A stretch of DNA of 64,000 nt from Arachidicoccus terrestris (GCF_020042345.1 NZ_CP083387.1:1798001-1862000), one strand, 5' to 3'; positions 37,457 to 47,297 are shown, counted from the first letter of the stretch. Program-made: numbers and translations. The notes: generated by a model not told the origin, from the letters alone.

Positions 37457-38164
37457 TTACATATCTACAGCAGGGATATAATCTAATTCTCTGAGAATAT
37501 TTTCTGTGATCTTTTCCCCATCCAGCATCCGAATAATGCGATGACTGAATTTAGCATCATGCTCACTGTGTGTTACCATGATAATAGTCGTACCGGCTTC
37601 ATTTAATGAGGTCAGCATGTCCATTACTTCATTCCCGTTATGAGAATCCAGGTTACCGGTAGGCTCATCCGCCAGGATCAGCTTCGGTTTATTCACCACA
37701 GCCCTTGCAACAGCCACACGCTGTTGCTGGCCACCGGATAACTGCTGCGGGAAGTGATTTTTACGGTGCATAATCTGCATCTTCTCCAGTGTTTCCTCTA
37801 CCATTACCTTTCTGTCAGAGGGCTTTATGTTATTGTAGATCAAAGGCAGCTCAACATTTTCGTAGACGGTCAGTTCATCAATCAGGTTAAAACTCTGGAA
37901 AACAAATCCGATGTTCTTCTTGCGGAGCATAGCCCTTTTCTGCTCATTAAAATGCGCGATCTCCTGGCCATTAAAAATAAAACTTCCGCCATCACAATCG
38001 TCCAGCAGGCCCAGGATATTCAAAAGCGTGGATTTGCCACAGCCTGAGGGGCCCATAATGGCTACAAACTCTCCCTGCCTTACTTCAAAGGACATTTTAT
38101 TAATGGCGACCGTCTCTATCAGATCGGTCCTATACACCTTTTCTAAATCTGTTATTTTAATCAT
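37457..38164 (-). CDS. MacB/LolD-type ABC transporter ATPase
   Basis: The 235-residue ATPase has Walker [11 protein letters not shown]-loop region [18 protein letters not shown], canonical signature [14 protein letters not shown], Walker [12 protein letters not shown] and H-loop VTHSEHDA. Unlike the second ATPase of the operon (27131) all nucleotide-binding motifs are standard, so this is likely the main motor for several of the permeases. It has a short C-terminal extension ending [10 protein letters not shown]. It lies between the DUF4097 gene and permease 4, 26 bases after the former. Confidence 0.95.
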   Translation of the reverse strand: MIKITDLEKVYRTDLIETVAINKMSFEVRQGEFVAIMGPSGCGKSTLLNILGLLDDCDGGSFIFNGQEIAHFNEQKRAMLRKKNIGFVFQSFNLIDELTVYENVELPLIYNNIKPSDRKVMVEETLEKMQIMHRKNHFPQQLSGGQQQRVAVARAVVNKPKLILADEPTGNLDSHNGNEVMDMLTSLNEAGTTIIMVTHSEHDAKFSHRIIRMLDGEKITENILRELDYIPAVDM

Positions 38165-38190
38165 GATCAGATATTTTTGATTGAATTAGA

Positions 38191-39123
38191 TTAATTATGC
38201 GTTATTTGGACATCCCCACTAACTGTCTCAATGTTTAAGTTTTTCCCACCGCCGTTCACCTTGGCGACCACGGTACGTTTAGTTTTTGTTTCGTAAGAAA
38301 CAGCGCTTAATTGGCTGATATCGAGATCTCCGCTAAGCGTCTTAAGCCTTAAATCCAGGCCCGCCTTATCTTTAATACTCAACTTTATATCACCTGAAAC
38401 AGTTTTCATATGAACGTTCTGTCCGAGTTTCCCGGCGGCGATCCTGATATCTCCGCTGACGGACTTGGCCTCCATTACAGCCCCTACTGTGCCTGCCTCA
38501 ATGTTACCCGAAGTGGTTCCGGCAGAAAAGCTGCCACTTGCTGATTGCAGTTCAATGTCTCCGGAGACACTGGAAGCTGTTGCATCACCGCTTAAAGTGC
38601 CCACTTCAATATCACCGCTTACGGTACCGATATTTGCACCGGCCGCCCGGCTGAGTTCCACATCACCGCTGACTGTCTTAATGGCCGCATCTGCGTTTGC
38701 AGGGGTATGTAAAACAAACTTTAATGAAAGTCCCTCATTATTTTCGATATGCTTTGTTTTGAATTCGACTTTCACGAGTAACTCACTTCCATTGAGCTCG
38801 GTAATAATACGGTAATACTTATCCAGTCGCTGCTGGATCTCTGATGCAGAAAGGGATTTATTATTGGAGCCCTTTGCGAATACCTCAACAGTAGCCTTTC
38901 CCGCGGCATCACCCCTTACTTCAACATCGGCGCTCACGGTGCTGATGTTCATTGATTTAATGGCACTTGCGTCAAAACTCTTTTTAAGGACAGAGCGAAA
39001 GTTATCCTGTAAAAGGGCTGAACCGACAGATACATGATCTTCACCCGAATCATGGCTGGCCTGAATACATGCACCTGCCAGTAAAAATGTCAGGACAGCG
39101 ATGGCTAAAATTTTCTTTTTCAT
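38191..39123 (-). CDS. DUF4097 beta-repeat protein
   Basis: From the ATG at 39123 the protein has 310 residues; a TTG two codons upstream is less likely. The signal peptide ends LLAGACIQASHD and may be lipidated at the cysteine (LAGAC). Most of the mature chain is a series of about ten short repeats of the type VSGDVEL, VSGDIEVG, LSGDATAS, VSGDIELQ, TSGNIEAG, VSGDIRIA, VSGDIKLS, LSGDLDIS and VSGDVQIT, which should stack as a right-handed beta solenoid. DUF4097 proteins are envelope proteins of unknown function. Its position between an ATPase gene and a permease gene suggests it contacts the export complex. Confidence 0.9.
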   Translation of the reverse strand: MKKKILAIAVLTFLLAGACIQASHDSGEDHVSVGSALLQDNFRSVLKKSFDASAIKSMNISTVSADVEVRGDAAGKATVEVFAKGSNNKSLSASEIQQRLDKYYRIITELNGSELLVKVEFKTKHIENNEGLSLKFVLHTPANADAAIKTVSGDVELSRAAGANIGTVSGDIEVGTLSGDATASSVSGDIELQSASGSFSAGTTSGNIEAGTVGAVMEAKSVSGDIRIAAGKLGQNVHMKTVSGDIKLSIKDKAGLDLRLKTLSGDLDISQLSAVSYETKTKRTVVAKVNGGGKNLNIETVSGDVQITHN

Positions 39124-39163
39124 TTCCAATATTTTATTTGTGATTCATTTAATTAAATTTACG

Positions 39164-41524
39164 CTATTCAGAACGGATGGCCTTAACAGGGTTAAGTCTG
39201 CCGGCTTTAATGGCCTGATAACCGACCGTTGCAAAAGCAATGACGAGAACCGCAATAGCTGTCACTGCAAATACATACCAGTGAATCGAAATCCGGTAAT
39301 CAAAATCCATAAGCCAGCGGCTCATAAGATAATAAGCGACCGGAAACGCGATGACGCAAGATAACAGCACCATCATAACAAAGTTTCTGGTCAGCATTCT
39401 TACTACAGAGTTGACGGAAGCTCCCAATACTTTCCTGATACCGATCTCTCTGGTTCTCTGCTCTGCCATAAATGCTGACAGTCCAAATAAGCCCAGGCAG
39501 GAGATAATAATAGCCAGCCCACCAAATATAATGGCCAGGGTGCCGGTAAAACGCTGCCGCTTAAACTTGGTTTCAAAAGTCTTATCCAAAAAATGATAAT
39601 CAAAAGCCTGGGCCGCATCAACTTTGGCAAAAACAGATTTTAGTGCGGCCAGGGTGCCACTTAGGTCCCGACTGTCTTTAAGGCGCAGGAAGATGGAGCC
39701 GGTCAGGCTGGGATAATTAAAGAAAATAAGGGGTTTAGGCATCATTTCGGAGACATTATTGAAAACAAAGTTTTTCGTAATCCCGATAATGGTCCTGGGA
39801 CTGTCGCCATTCCTATAAAGCTTTCCTCCGACATGTCCTTCCTTACCCATTATTTTTGCCAGCGCCTCATTGATAATGACAGAATTGCTGTCGACAGCCG
39901 GCTCTTTGTTAAACTGCCGTCCAGCCTCCAATGCAATACCAAAAGTATTCAGATATTGGTTGTCAGTCCGGACAAAACTGATCAGCACTTCCTGATTTTC
40001 TTCCTTACCATTCCACTGAAAACCACCTCCATTATTATAAATCTCTAAAGGATTAGAGGAACCAAGGGAGACAGTGGAGACCTTTCCAGTGGACAGCAGC
40101 GACTGTTTCAGAGAAGGAAAGGATTCCATCATTTTATCCGAGGCTGTCAGATAAAGTATATTATCCTTACTATAACCTAGATCCCTATTGCGCATATGCT
40201 GGATCTGATGATAAATCACAAATATGGCGATGATAATTATCGCAGAAATAGAAAACTGCAGGACCACCAAAAGTTTTCTAATAAAGCCGGCTCCGCCGGC
40301 CTTTGGGCTATTCCCCTTCAATGCTGCGATCGGATTGAAAGAAGACAGGTAAAACGCGGGATAGAGACCTGCCATCACCCCAGTGAATAATCCAAGGGAA
40401 ACCAGAAAGACTATATGTTTTGGGCTCAGAAAATTGAGACCGAGATGGAGGCCAATCAGCCCATTAAAAAGCGGAAGAGCCAACACCATCAGCAAGACAG
40501 CTAAAAACAACGCTGCAAAAGACATCAGGATGGCTTCCGAAAGTAACCTCGCGACCAGATTTGCTCTGGATGAACCCATCACTTTGCGCAAGCCTATTTC
40601 ACGGGCCCTCTTTTCACTTCTGGCTGTGGACAGGTTCATAAAATTAATACAGGCAATCAAAAGAATGATAAACGCAATCAAGGTAAACATCCTGACTGTT
40701 TTTATCTGGCCACCCGGCATTTCCCTGGTGCCATTCAAATTGCCGTGCAGCGCCAGTCTCTCCATGGGATAAATAAAATAGGTATCACTGGTCTCAGGCA
40801 TATGCTTCTTTGCAACACCTGCCATTTTCCTATTAACCTGATCAACATTCATTCCCGGCTTAAGCAACACCCAGGCTCCTGTTGTATTGGTACCCCAGTT
40901 ATCCCAATCTTTATGGGCATTATAGTAAACTGAATAGGGCAACAGAACCTCGATATCAGCGAACTGCATATTATCCGGCGGATCATTAAAAACGGCCTTT
41001 ATCTGATAAGGCTGCTTATCAATTTGCAGCGTTTTACCAATGACATCCACGCTGCCAAAATAGGCGCTTGCCACACTGGATGCAATGGCCACCCCGTCAG
41101 GGCCGTTGAGCGCACCTTCCGCGCTGCCTCTGATCACATTATAACTGAACATTTTAAGAAACTCAGGATCCGCATAAGCACCGGCCTCGGCAAAATTCAG
41201 ATCCCCCAGCGTCACATTTACCGATGCATCGGTATACCGGACCACAGATTCCACTTCCGGAAAGTTTTGTTGCAATTCTTCTCTGATTCCAAAAGGTGTG
41301 ACAGGAAATGTATATGTGGCCTTCCCGTATACCTGGACATCTTTCATCTGATAAATCCTGTCCAGATCCTTAACTGAATGATTAAACGTAGTATAAAATT
41401 CTACCCACAGCAAGATAATGCCCGCACACGCGATGCCAATCGCCAGTCCGATCACATTGAGCAGACTGAAAGCCCTGTTTTTATTAAAGTTGCGCCAGGT
41501 GGTAATCAAAAAACGCTTAAACAT
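39164..41524 (-). CDS. FtsX/MacB-type ABC permease 5
   Basis: A 786-residue permease of the same two-repeat layout, but from a different subgroup: N-terminal FSLLNVIGLAIGIACAGIIL, coupling motifs AREIGLRKVMGSS and TREIGIRKVLGAS, ending NPVKAIRSE. It lies directly after the adaptor gene (40-base spacer), so it may be the permease that docks on the adaptor and TolC. The DUF4097 gene follows by 40 bases. The periplasmic core has KDLDRIYQMKDVQVYGKATY, unlike the tandem trio. Confidence 0.92.
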   Translation of the reverse strand: MFKRFLITTWRNFNKNRAFSLLNVIGLAIGIACAGIILLWVEFYTTFNHSVKDLDRIYQMKDVQVYGKATYTFPVTPFGIREELQQNFPEVESVVRYTDASVNVTLGDLNFAEAGAYADPEFLKMFSYNVIRGSAEGALNGPDGVAIASSVASAYFGSVDVIGKTLQIDKQPYQIKAVFNDPPDNMQFADIEVLLPYSVYYNAHKDWDNWGTNTTGAWVLLKPGMNVDQVNRKMAGVAKKHMPETSDTYFIYPMERLALHGNLNGTREMPGGQIKTVRMFTLIAFIILLIACINFMNLSTARSEKRAREIGLRKVMGSSRANLVARLLSEAILMSFAALFLAVLLMVLALPLFNGLIGLHLGLNFLSPKHIVFLVSLGLFTGVMAGLYPAFYLSSFNPIAALKGNSPKAGGAGFIRKLLVVLQFSISAIIIIAIFVIYHQIQHMRNRDLGYSKDNILYLTASDKMMESFPSLKQSLLSTGKVSTVSLGSSNPLEIYNNGGGFQWNGKEENQEVLISFVRTDNQYLNTFGIALEAGRQFNKEPAVDSNSVIINEALAKIMGKEGHVGGKLYRNGDSPRTIIGITKNFVFNNVSEMMPKPLIFFNYPSLTGSIFLRLKDSRDLSGTLAALKSVFAKVDAAQAFDYHFLDKTFETKFKRQRFTGTLAIIFGGLAIIISCLGLFGLSAFMAEQRTREIGIRKVLGASVNSVVRMLTRNFVMMVLLSCVIAFPVAYYLMSRWLMDFDYRISIHWYVFAVTAIAVLVIAFATVGYQAIKAGRLNPVKAIRSE

Positions 41525-41564
41525 AGCCGAAAGATTTTAATTGTTGTGTATGAATACTGCTTTA

Positions 41565-42815
41565 TTAATTAATGACCAAGGTTTCATTATCTCCAAAATT
41601 ATCATAGCTACTGGTAACGACTTTGTCTCCAGGCTGTAATCCTTTCAGCACTTCATAATAGTCCGGATTCTGGCCGCCGATCTGGATATCCACTTTAAAG
41701 GCAGTTGAACCGTCTTTACTCAACTTATAGATCCAATTGCCGCCGGTTTTCTGGAAGAAACCGCCTCTGGGCACCAGGAGTGCCTTTCTATCATCGCTAA
41801 GTGTCAACATGATCTGCAGGCTCTGCCCCCGGTGAATCGTTTTGGGTGCTTTATCCTCAAAGGCCATATCCACCTGAAAGCGTCCATTGGTTACGGAAGG
41901 ATATACTTTTTTGACATTCAGATGCAGGGTATCATTTCCGATTACCGCTGTACCGGTAAGTCCCGGAAAAACATTATTGATGTAATGTTCATCCACATCC
42001 ACCCGTACTTTGTAATCGCTGATCACATCAATTTGCCCCAGCCGCTCGCCTTTATTTTTATTTTGGCCGACTTCTGCGTCCAGAGAAGTCAATTGGCCAT
42101 CTACCGGTGCGCGGACAATCAGGTCACCTACCTTTTGCTGCATCAGAGAAAATGCCTTATTCGCCCCGGAATACAGCTTATTTTGCTGGGCCAGTTGCTG
42201 CACTTTATCTGTGGAATCCTGTTGGAGCAGCGTCTTTTGCAGCTCCAGTTTTTTAACCAGATAATCATAACTGATCTTTGATTTTTGAAATTCCTGAGAT
42301 CCAATTGCTTTCTGGCTATATAATTTTTTATTCAGGTCATATACCCGCTTTGCCTCCTGCAGCAGGCTCTGCACGTCTGCCAGCTGATTCAGATTGCTGA
42401 CAGATGTCTGGCGTGCGCCGTTTTGGGCAATCTGTACCTGCATCAAAGTATTATATACGTTGTTTTGCTGTTCAACCAGGCTCATCATCAGATCCGGATT
42501 GGAAAGGCGCAGGATAGGTTCTCCTTTTTTCATCATGGCACCATCCTCTACATAACGCTCTTCTACTCTGCCCCCCTCCATGGCATCCAGATAAATGGTC
42601 GCAATCGGCATGACCACCCCATTGACAGGAATATAATTCTTAAACTGCCCTTCGGTCACCTCGCTGATCGTGATACGTTCCTTATCCACGTTTAACCTGG
42701 ATCCGCCACTGGCATAATAAATGCTGGCCGCTATTAAAGCCACTAAGGCAACAATACCTATAATGGTAAAAATCTTTTTCCGGGTCCAGGTTTTCTGTTC
42801 TATTGCTCTATCCAC
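41565..42815 (-). CDS. Periplasmic adaptor (HlyD/MacA family)
   Basis: A 416-residue membrane-fusion protein that apparently starts at GTG (42815); no upstream ATG is in frame. It has an N-terminal anchor (IFTIIGIVALVALIAASIYYA) and a lipoyl-like half-motif (DAMEGGRVEERYVEDGAMMKKGEPILRLSN). A long helical hairpin spans residues ~115-230 (VYDLNKKLYSQKAIGSQEFQKS), and a second lipoyl half follows (VRAPVDGQLTSLDAEVGQNKNKGERLG) with beta-barrel and C-terminal domains. It should bridge the FtsX permeases to TolC as MacA does for MacB. It lies between the tolC-type gene and permease 5. Confidence 0.93.
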   Translation of the reverse strand: MDRAIEQKTWTRKKIFTIIGIVALVALIAASIYYASGGSRLNVDKERITISEVTEGQFKNYIPVNGVVMPIATIYLDAMEGGRVEERYVEDGAMMKKGEPILRLSNPDLMMSLVEQQNNVYNTLMQVQIAQNGARQTSVSNLNQLADVQSLLQEAKRVYDLNKKLYSQKAIGSQEFQKSKISYDYLVKKLELQKTLLQQDSTDKVQQLAQQNKLYSGANKAFSLMQQKVGDLIVRAPVDGQLTSLDAEVGQNKNKGERLGQIDVISDYKVRVDVDEHYINNVFPGLTGTAVIGNDTLHLNVKKVYPSVTNGRFQVDMAFEDKAPKTIHRGQSLQIMLTLSDDRKALLVPRGGFFQKTGGNWIYKLSKDGSTAFKVDIQIGGQNPDYYEVLKGLQPGDKVVTSSYDNFGDNETLVIN

Positions 42816-42847
42816 TGCTGTTGGTTTTAAATAATTAAGTTAGATTA

Positions 42848-44302
42848 TTACAGAGAAAGTGCTCCTTCGTAATAACTGAGTATTTTCGTTTTAAAAATAT
42901 AGTTGTACTTAGCTGCTACCAGGCTATTTTCCGCCTGATTCAATTTGGTTTTGGCAATCAGGTATTCGGCAGAATTGATGGCGCCGGCGTTGAACTTTAC
43001 TTCAGAAATCCGGAAGTATTCTTTATAGGCCGCCACCTGATCTTGTTGCTTCAACCAGGATTCCAATGCAGTCTGCTGATCAAAATAAGCTCTGCCAATC
43101 GTATTTTTAAGTTGTGTCTGTGCTGTATTTAACTGCACCTTGGCGAGGTCCTGCTGTAATTTAGCTACCTTAACATCCGTTTTGGATTGCAACTTATTGA
43201 ATAACGGGATATTCAAAGTGACGTTGACATTTGTTCCGTAATTGTTCTTCAACTGGTCCCAATAGGGGATATCATGATAACTCATCGGCGTCGAACTGGA
43301 ATAAACCGGCAACTTATCCGTACCACTGATCACATAGTTGCCGTTTTCCTCTGTAATAGGGGCTCCGGCCACCGAACGGGTCGCCGCACTGGAAAAAGCG
43401 GTTCCGATACCGCCATTCAGTGAAAGGGAAGGATAATAATCCGCCTTTTCTACTGCCACATTCTTAATGGAACTCTTATATTTTAGTTCAGCGGACTTAA
43501 CAGATGGCAGATAAGACAATGCACTCCGGTAGATACCGTCAATAGATTTTTCATCGGCCGTCTTCTGATCCATGGCCGCCGGCTCCTTCAATACGATATC
43601 CATATTAAGCGGCCGGTTCATTAATTGAAACAAGGTGATTTTCGCGGTCTTAATCAGATTTTTCTGATCAATAACGGCAAGCTCACTACTACTAAGTTGA
43701 CCTTTTAGATCATAGAGATCCGCAGGAGAAGCCGCGCCGCTTTGATTTAAGGTATCCAACCGGTTATACTGCACTTCAGTAGAGAGTAATTGTTTATAGT
43801 AGTTATTAAGCAGCTCCTGCTGATTCAATACCTCAAGATAAGCCGCAATCACTTCAATGGTAATCGCATCTTTTTGTTGCTGTGCATCCCACTTACCGGC
43901 CTCTTCATCCAGCTTTGTCTTGCGGATATAATTACGCACCTTAAAACCATTCCACAGGCTGAGTGAAGCGCTGAGATTATAATTAGCAGAAGTAAAGCTT
44001 TGCGAAATATAGCTATTATCAGAAGGGTTAATGGATCGGCCACTGTTTAATCCATGGTCAATATTGGCACTCACCGAAGGCAGCTGTGAGGCCTTGGCCT
44101 GCCTATGATAAATGGCCGCAATATCTGCATCCATATCCGCCGTCTTGATATCCAGATTATTTTCCAGTGCCTGGCTTACGCAGTCTTCCAGGGTAAGATA
44201 CTCCACCTGAGTCGTATCCTTGGCATCCACTCGGTCTGACTGGCCCAGGCATATCCCTGAAAATCCAAACGTCACGCACACTATAATAACCAGTTTTTTC
44301 AT
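42848..44302 (-). CDS. TolC-family outer-membrane efflux protein
   Basis: The 484-residue protein has a signal peptide (KLVIIVCVTFGFSGICLGQ) and two outer-membrane efflux protein repeats rich in Gln, Asn and Ala. Each begins with a helix, such as LTLEDCVSQALENNLDIKTA and YRSALSYLPSVKSAELKYKS, followed by beta segments (LPSVSANIDHGLNSG, YPSLSLNGGIGTAF). It forms the outer-membrane duct of the export system. It is the first gene of the 17-kb operon and is divergent from the sigma-54-type regulator gene, with 220 bases between the start codons. Confidence 0.94.
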   Translation of the reverse strand: MKKLVIIVCVTFGFSGICLGQSDRVDAKDTTQVEYLTLEDCVSQALENNLDIKTADMDADIAAIYHRQAKASQLPSVSANIDHGLNSGRSINPSDNSYISQSFTSANYNLSASLSLWNGFKVRNYIRKTKLDEEAGKWDAQQQKDAITIEVIAAYLEVLNQQELLNNYYKQLLSTEVQYNRLDTLNQSGAASPADLYDLKGQLSSSELAVIDQKNLIKTAKITLFQLMNRPLNMDIVLKEPAAMDQKTADEKSIDGIYRSALSYLPSVKSAELKYKSSIKNVAVEKADYYPSLSLNGGIGTAFSSAATRSVAGAPITEENGNYVISGTDKLPVYSSSTPMSYHDIPYWDQLKNNYGTNVNVTLNIPLFNKLQSKTDVKVAKLQQDLAKVQLNTAQTQLKNTIGRAYFDQQTALESWLKQQDQVAAYKEYFRISEVKFNAGAINSAEYLIAKTKLNQAENSLVAAKYNYIFKTKILSYYEGALSL

Positions 44303-44323
44303 TCATTAAAATTTTCAAAGAAT

Positions 44324-44340
44324 ATATAAAGCTTGTGCCA
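44324..44340 (-). promoter_or_regulatory. Weak sigma-54-type promoter candidate for the export operon
   Basis: On the minus strand TGGCACA perfectly matches the -24 part of the sigma-54 consensus and is followed after four bases by TTATA, which lacks the expected GC of the -12 part. It lies just before the tolC-type ATG. A second candidate with GG and GC ten bases apart (GGCAAATAACTGGC) is at 44457-44444. No TAnnTTTG box was seen in the spacer. Confidence 0.3.
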
Positions 44341-44391
44341 AACCATTAATACACTGCTTATCAACTAATTACGAAAATATCAGTTTTTCTT

Positions 44392-44435
44392 AACTGTCCG
44401 CTTTTGATACAGTTGCTTTTTAAAACCGGACAATT
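44392..44435. promoter_or_regulatory. Inverted repeat, possible enhancer site for the NtrC-type regulator
   Basis: AACTGTCCGCTTTTGA (44392-44407) and TTAAAACCGGACAATT (44420-44435) are inverted copies matching at 13 of 16 positions, with TGTCCG/CGGACA cores. The repeat is 90-130 bases from both divergent genes, a normal place for an activator of sigma-54 promoters. Confidence 0.45.
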
Positions 44436-44522
44436 GTGCGTATGCCAGTTATTTGCCTTGGCAGCTGCCTCTGAATTGTAAAAAATTATTCGTTCCTTTA
44501 TCCAAATAATCTATCGAGAATC

Positions 44523-45860
44523 ATGGCCTTAAAAAATGCCACAATTGCAATTGTCGACGACGATTTAGATGTGCTTACCGCCGTGCGGCTGCTATTAAAA
44601 ACAGAAGTAAAAGAGGTAATTACCGAAAAAAATCCAGAGAATCTGCTTTCTTTATTAAAAGACAGTCAGGTGGATCTGCTTTTTCTGGACATGAACTTCA
44701 AATCCAAAGTCAATACCGGTAATGAGGGACTATTCTGGCTCCAGAAAGTCAAAAAACTATATCCCGGTCTTCCGGTAGTCATGATCACTGCCTATGCAGA
44801 TATTGACCTGGCTGTTAATTCCCTGAAACTGGGTGCGCAGGATTTTATGGTTAAACCCTGGCAGAATCAGAAACTGCTGGAAACGGTCAAAAGCAATTAT
44901 CAGAAAAACAACAATAGCCAGACCGCTCAGGCCAGCCCTGCCGGCATTATCGGGGAGAGCCCCTCCATGAGAGACGTATTTAGGAAAATTGAGAAAATTG
45001 CGCCCACTGATGCCAATATTCTGATTTTAGGCGAAAACGGGACGGGCAAAGATTTAATCGCACAGACCATTCATGAACAGTCTCTTCGAACCAGACACCC
45101 GTATGTCAAAGTGGATGTGGGTGCACTCACAGAAAGCCTTTTTGAAAGTGAACTGTTCGGCCACAAAAAAGGCGCCTTCACCGACGCCAGAGAAGACCGT
45201 ATCGGCCGGTTCCAGGCAGCCGACAGAGGTACCCTGTTTATGGATGAGATCGGTAATATTACGCTGGCCCAGCAATCCAGACTGTTGACTGCCCTGCAAA
45301 ACAGATACGTTACCCCTTTGGGCACCAATGACAAAGTTCAGGTAGATATCCGGCTCATCTGCGCTACAAATGTACCGCTGAGCGTTCTGGGTGATGAATC
45401 CAAATTTCGCAGGGACCTGATCTATCGTATTAATACCGTAGAGATCACGATCCCCCCATTAAGAGAACGCAGAGAGGATATCCCGCTGATCGCCGAACAT
45501 TATGCCAAGGTCTATGCGCAGAAATACGGAAAGCCGGCACTTACATTTACCAGGGAAGCCTATAAGAAGCTGAATAAATACACTTATCCTGGCAACGTCC
45601 GCGAATTGCAATATGCGATAGAAAGAGCGATTATCATGACCGAACACGAATCAATAGAGGCAGAAGATATCTTATTTTCCCCTATTGAGCACGTGGAAGA
45701 ACAGGCTCCTGCAGATAAATCGATCAATCTGGGCCATGTGGAGAAAACGGCCATTTTAAATGCAATTTCCCGGCATGAGGGTAATATTTCAAAGGCAGCC
45801 AAGGAGCTGGGCATTACAAGGGCTGCCCTTTATCGCAGGATCAGTAAATATGATATTTAA
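44523..45860 (+). CDS. Sigma-54-dependent response regulator (NtrC family)
   Basis: A 445-residue regulator. The receiver domain spans ~1-120 with acidic pocket VDDDLD, phospho-acceptor D56 (LLFLDMNF) and K in FMVKPW. The AAA+ domain (~140-380) has Walker A GENGTGKD, a GAFTDA loop where the classical sequence is GAFTGA, and Walker B LFMDEIGN. The Fis-type HTH is at the end ([22 protein letters not shown]). It should activate sigma-54 promoters when phosphorylated by the kinase encoded 67 bases downstream. The divergent export operon is the likely target. Confidence 0.95.
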   Translation: MALKNATIAIVDDDLDVLTAVRLLLKTEVKEVITEKNPENLLSLLKDSQVDLLFLDMNFKSKVNTGNEGLFWLQKVKKLYPGLPVVMITAYADIDLAVNSLKLGAQDFMVKPWQNQKLLETVKSNYQKNNNSQTAQASPAGIIGESPSMRDVFRKIEKIAPTDANILILGENGTGKDLIAQTIHEQSLRTRHPYVKVDVGALTESLFESELFGHKKGAFTDAREDRIGRFQAADRGTLFMDEIGNITLAQQSRLLTALQNRYVTPLGTNDKVQVDIRLICATNVPLSVLGDESKFRRDLIYRINTVEITIPPLRERREDIPLIAEHYAKVYAQKYGKPALTFTREAYKKLNKYTYPGNVRELQYAIERAIIMTEHESIEAEDILFSPIEHVEEQAPADKSINLGHVEKTAILNAISRHEGNISKAAKELGITRAALYRRISKYDI

Positions 45861-45927
45861 ATTATTTACAGCATAGCTATCCGCCCACCTGTTATCACGA
45901 CGCATTGTTCTTCAATTACAATCCAAT

Positions 45928-47271
45928 ATGGTAAAAATCTGCCTTCGGATCTTACTACAGCTCCTGCTGGCCGGCTCAGCCGCCGCCGCGGCCGTCTGGT
46001 GTTATCTGAAAGGCATGCCCTATGGCGCAGTCATTGCGCTCTTTCTCTTTCTTGTGCTGGTATACAGAATGGTCTCTTTATTCAGAGACATCCTGCATGA
46101 CTTCAATGACTTCGTACAGGCACTACATTACAGAGACTTTTCACAGCATTTTTCCATTAAAAGAGCCCCTTCCCATCTCAAGTTCTTTAGAAGAGGCTTT
46201 AATGAGATCGTCACTGGGTATAAGCGGCTCAGCAATGAAAAGGAACTCCAATACCAATATCTTCAAAATGTGCTGGAACTGGTAGATACAGCCATACTGG
46301 CATTTGAACCCGGCACAGGAGAAGTTATCTGGATCAACAACCAGATGAAAAACCTGATAGGTGTGCCAGGCCTGAAGAATCTAAAGCGACTCGAAAGGCA
46401 ATTACCCGTTTTAAATGAAGCGTTTTATAAAATAAGCCCAGGCGCACAGAGCATTATCAAAGTCGACATATTGCACCGGCCACACAAATTACTGCTTACT
46501 TCCAATAACTTCATAACCAATGAACAGCAAATGAAACTTATTGCCTTGCAGAATGTGGAAGAAGCACTGGACGTAACGGAAACAGAGGCCTGGAATAAAC
46601 TATTAAGAGTGCTGACCCATGAAATTATGAACTCTATTGCGCCGATCTCCTCCCTGGCCAATACCCTTCAGGACCGGCTGGGCCAGTTAGATAATCACAA
46701 GATATCTGAATCAGATTTTAAAGACCTGCAGGACGGCATGCAAACCATCCGCTCCAGAAGCGATGGCCTGATGCGCTTCTCAACCTCTTATCGGAACCTC
46801 AATAAAATCGGACAGATCAATCTCAGTGAGTTTTACGTAAGAGACCTATTTGAAAACCTCGCCTCACTTATGCAGCCCGGCATGACCAGCAAGGCCATCA
46901 GCCTCGAACTGATACTTAAAAACCCCAACCTGAAAATGCAGGCAGACCGGCAACTGCTGGAACAGGTTATGATCAATCTATTACTCAATGCGATCGATGC
47001 GGTCAGGGAAAGCCCTGCAAAACGGGTCACTATCGCCGGAGAGAAAAACCAGGACGGGCAAACCATACTAAAAGTCAAGGATAGCGGGAAAGGTATGGAT
47101 GAGCAGATCATGGAAAGAATATTCATTCCGTTTTTCTCCACCAAAAAGTCCGGAAGCGGCATTGGCCTGAGCCTCTGTAAGCAGATCATGCTCTTGCACA
47201 AAGGCAACATTCAGGTAAAATCCACTCCGGATGAAGGCACCAGTTTTAGATTACAATTCCCCGCACAGTAA
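45928..47271 (+). CDS. Membrane sensor histidine kinase
   Basis: A 447-residue kinase. Two transmembrane helices at the N-terminus (LLQLLLAGSAAAAAVWCYL and GAVIALFLFLVLVYRMVSLF) are joined by only a few residues, so there is almost no periplasmic sensor. A PAS-like segment follows (VLELVDTAILAFEPGTGEVIWIN), then phospho-acceptor H231 (LRVLTHEIMNSIAPISSL). The HATPase domain has N-box NLLLNAIDAV, G1 DSGKGMDEQ and G2 GSGIGLSL. This NtrB/NtrY-like architecture suggests detection of a membrane or cytoplasmic signal, such as envelope stress. It forms a two-component pair with the upstream regulator. Confidence 0.94.
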   Translation: MVKICLRILLQLLLAGSAAAAAVWCYLKGMPYGAVIALFLFLVLVYRMVSLFRDILHDFNDFVQALHYRDFSQHFSIKRAPSHLKFFRRGFNEIVTGYKRLSNEKELQYQYLQNVLELVDTAILAFEPGTGEVIWINNQMKNLIGVPGLKNLKRLERQLPVLNEAFYKISPGAQSIIKVDILHRPHKLLLTSNNFITNEQQMKLIALQNVEEALDVTETEAWNKLLRVLTHEIMNSIAPISSLANTLQDRLGQLDNHKISESDFKDLQDGMQTIRSRSDGLMRFSTSYRNLNKIGQINLSEFYVRDLFENLASLMQPGMTSKAISLELILKNPNLKMQADRQLLEQVMINLLLNAIDAVRESPAKRVTIAGEKNQDGQTILKVKDSGKGMDEQIMERIFIPFFSTKKSGSGIGLSLCKQIMLLHKGNIQVKSTPDEGTSFRLQFPAQ

Positions 47272-47297
47272 AGCCGATATACTCTTTTTTCAGGCTA

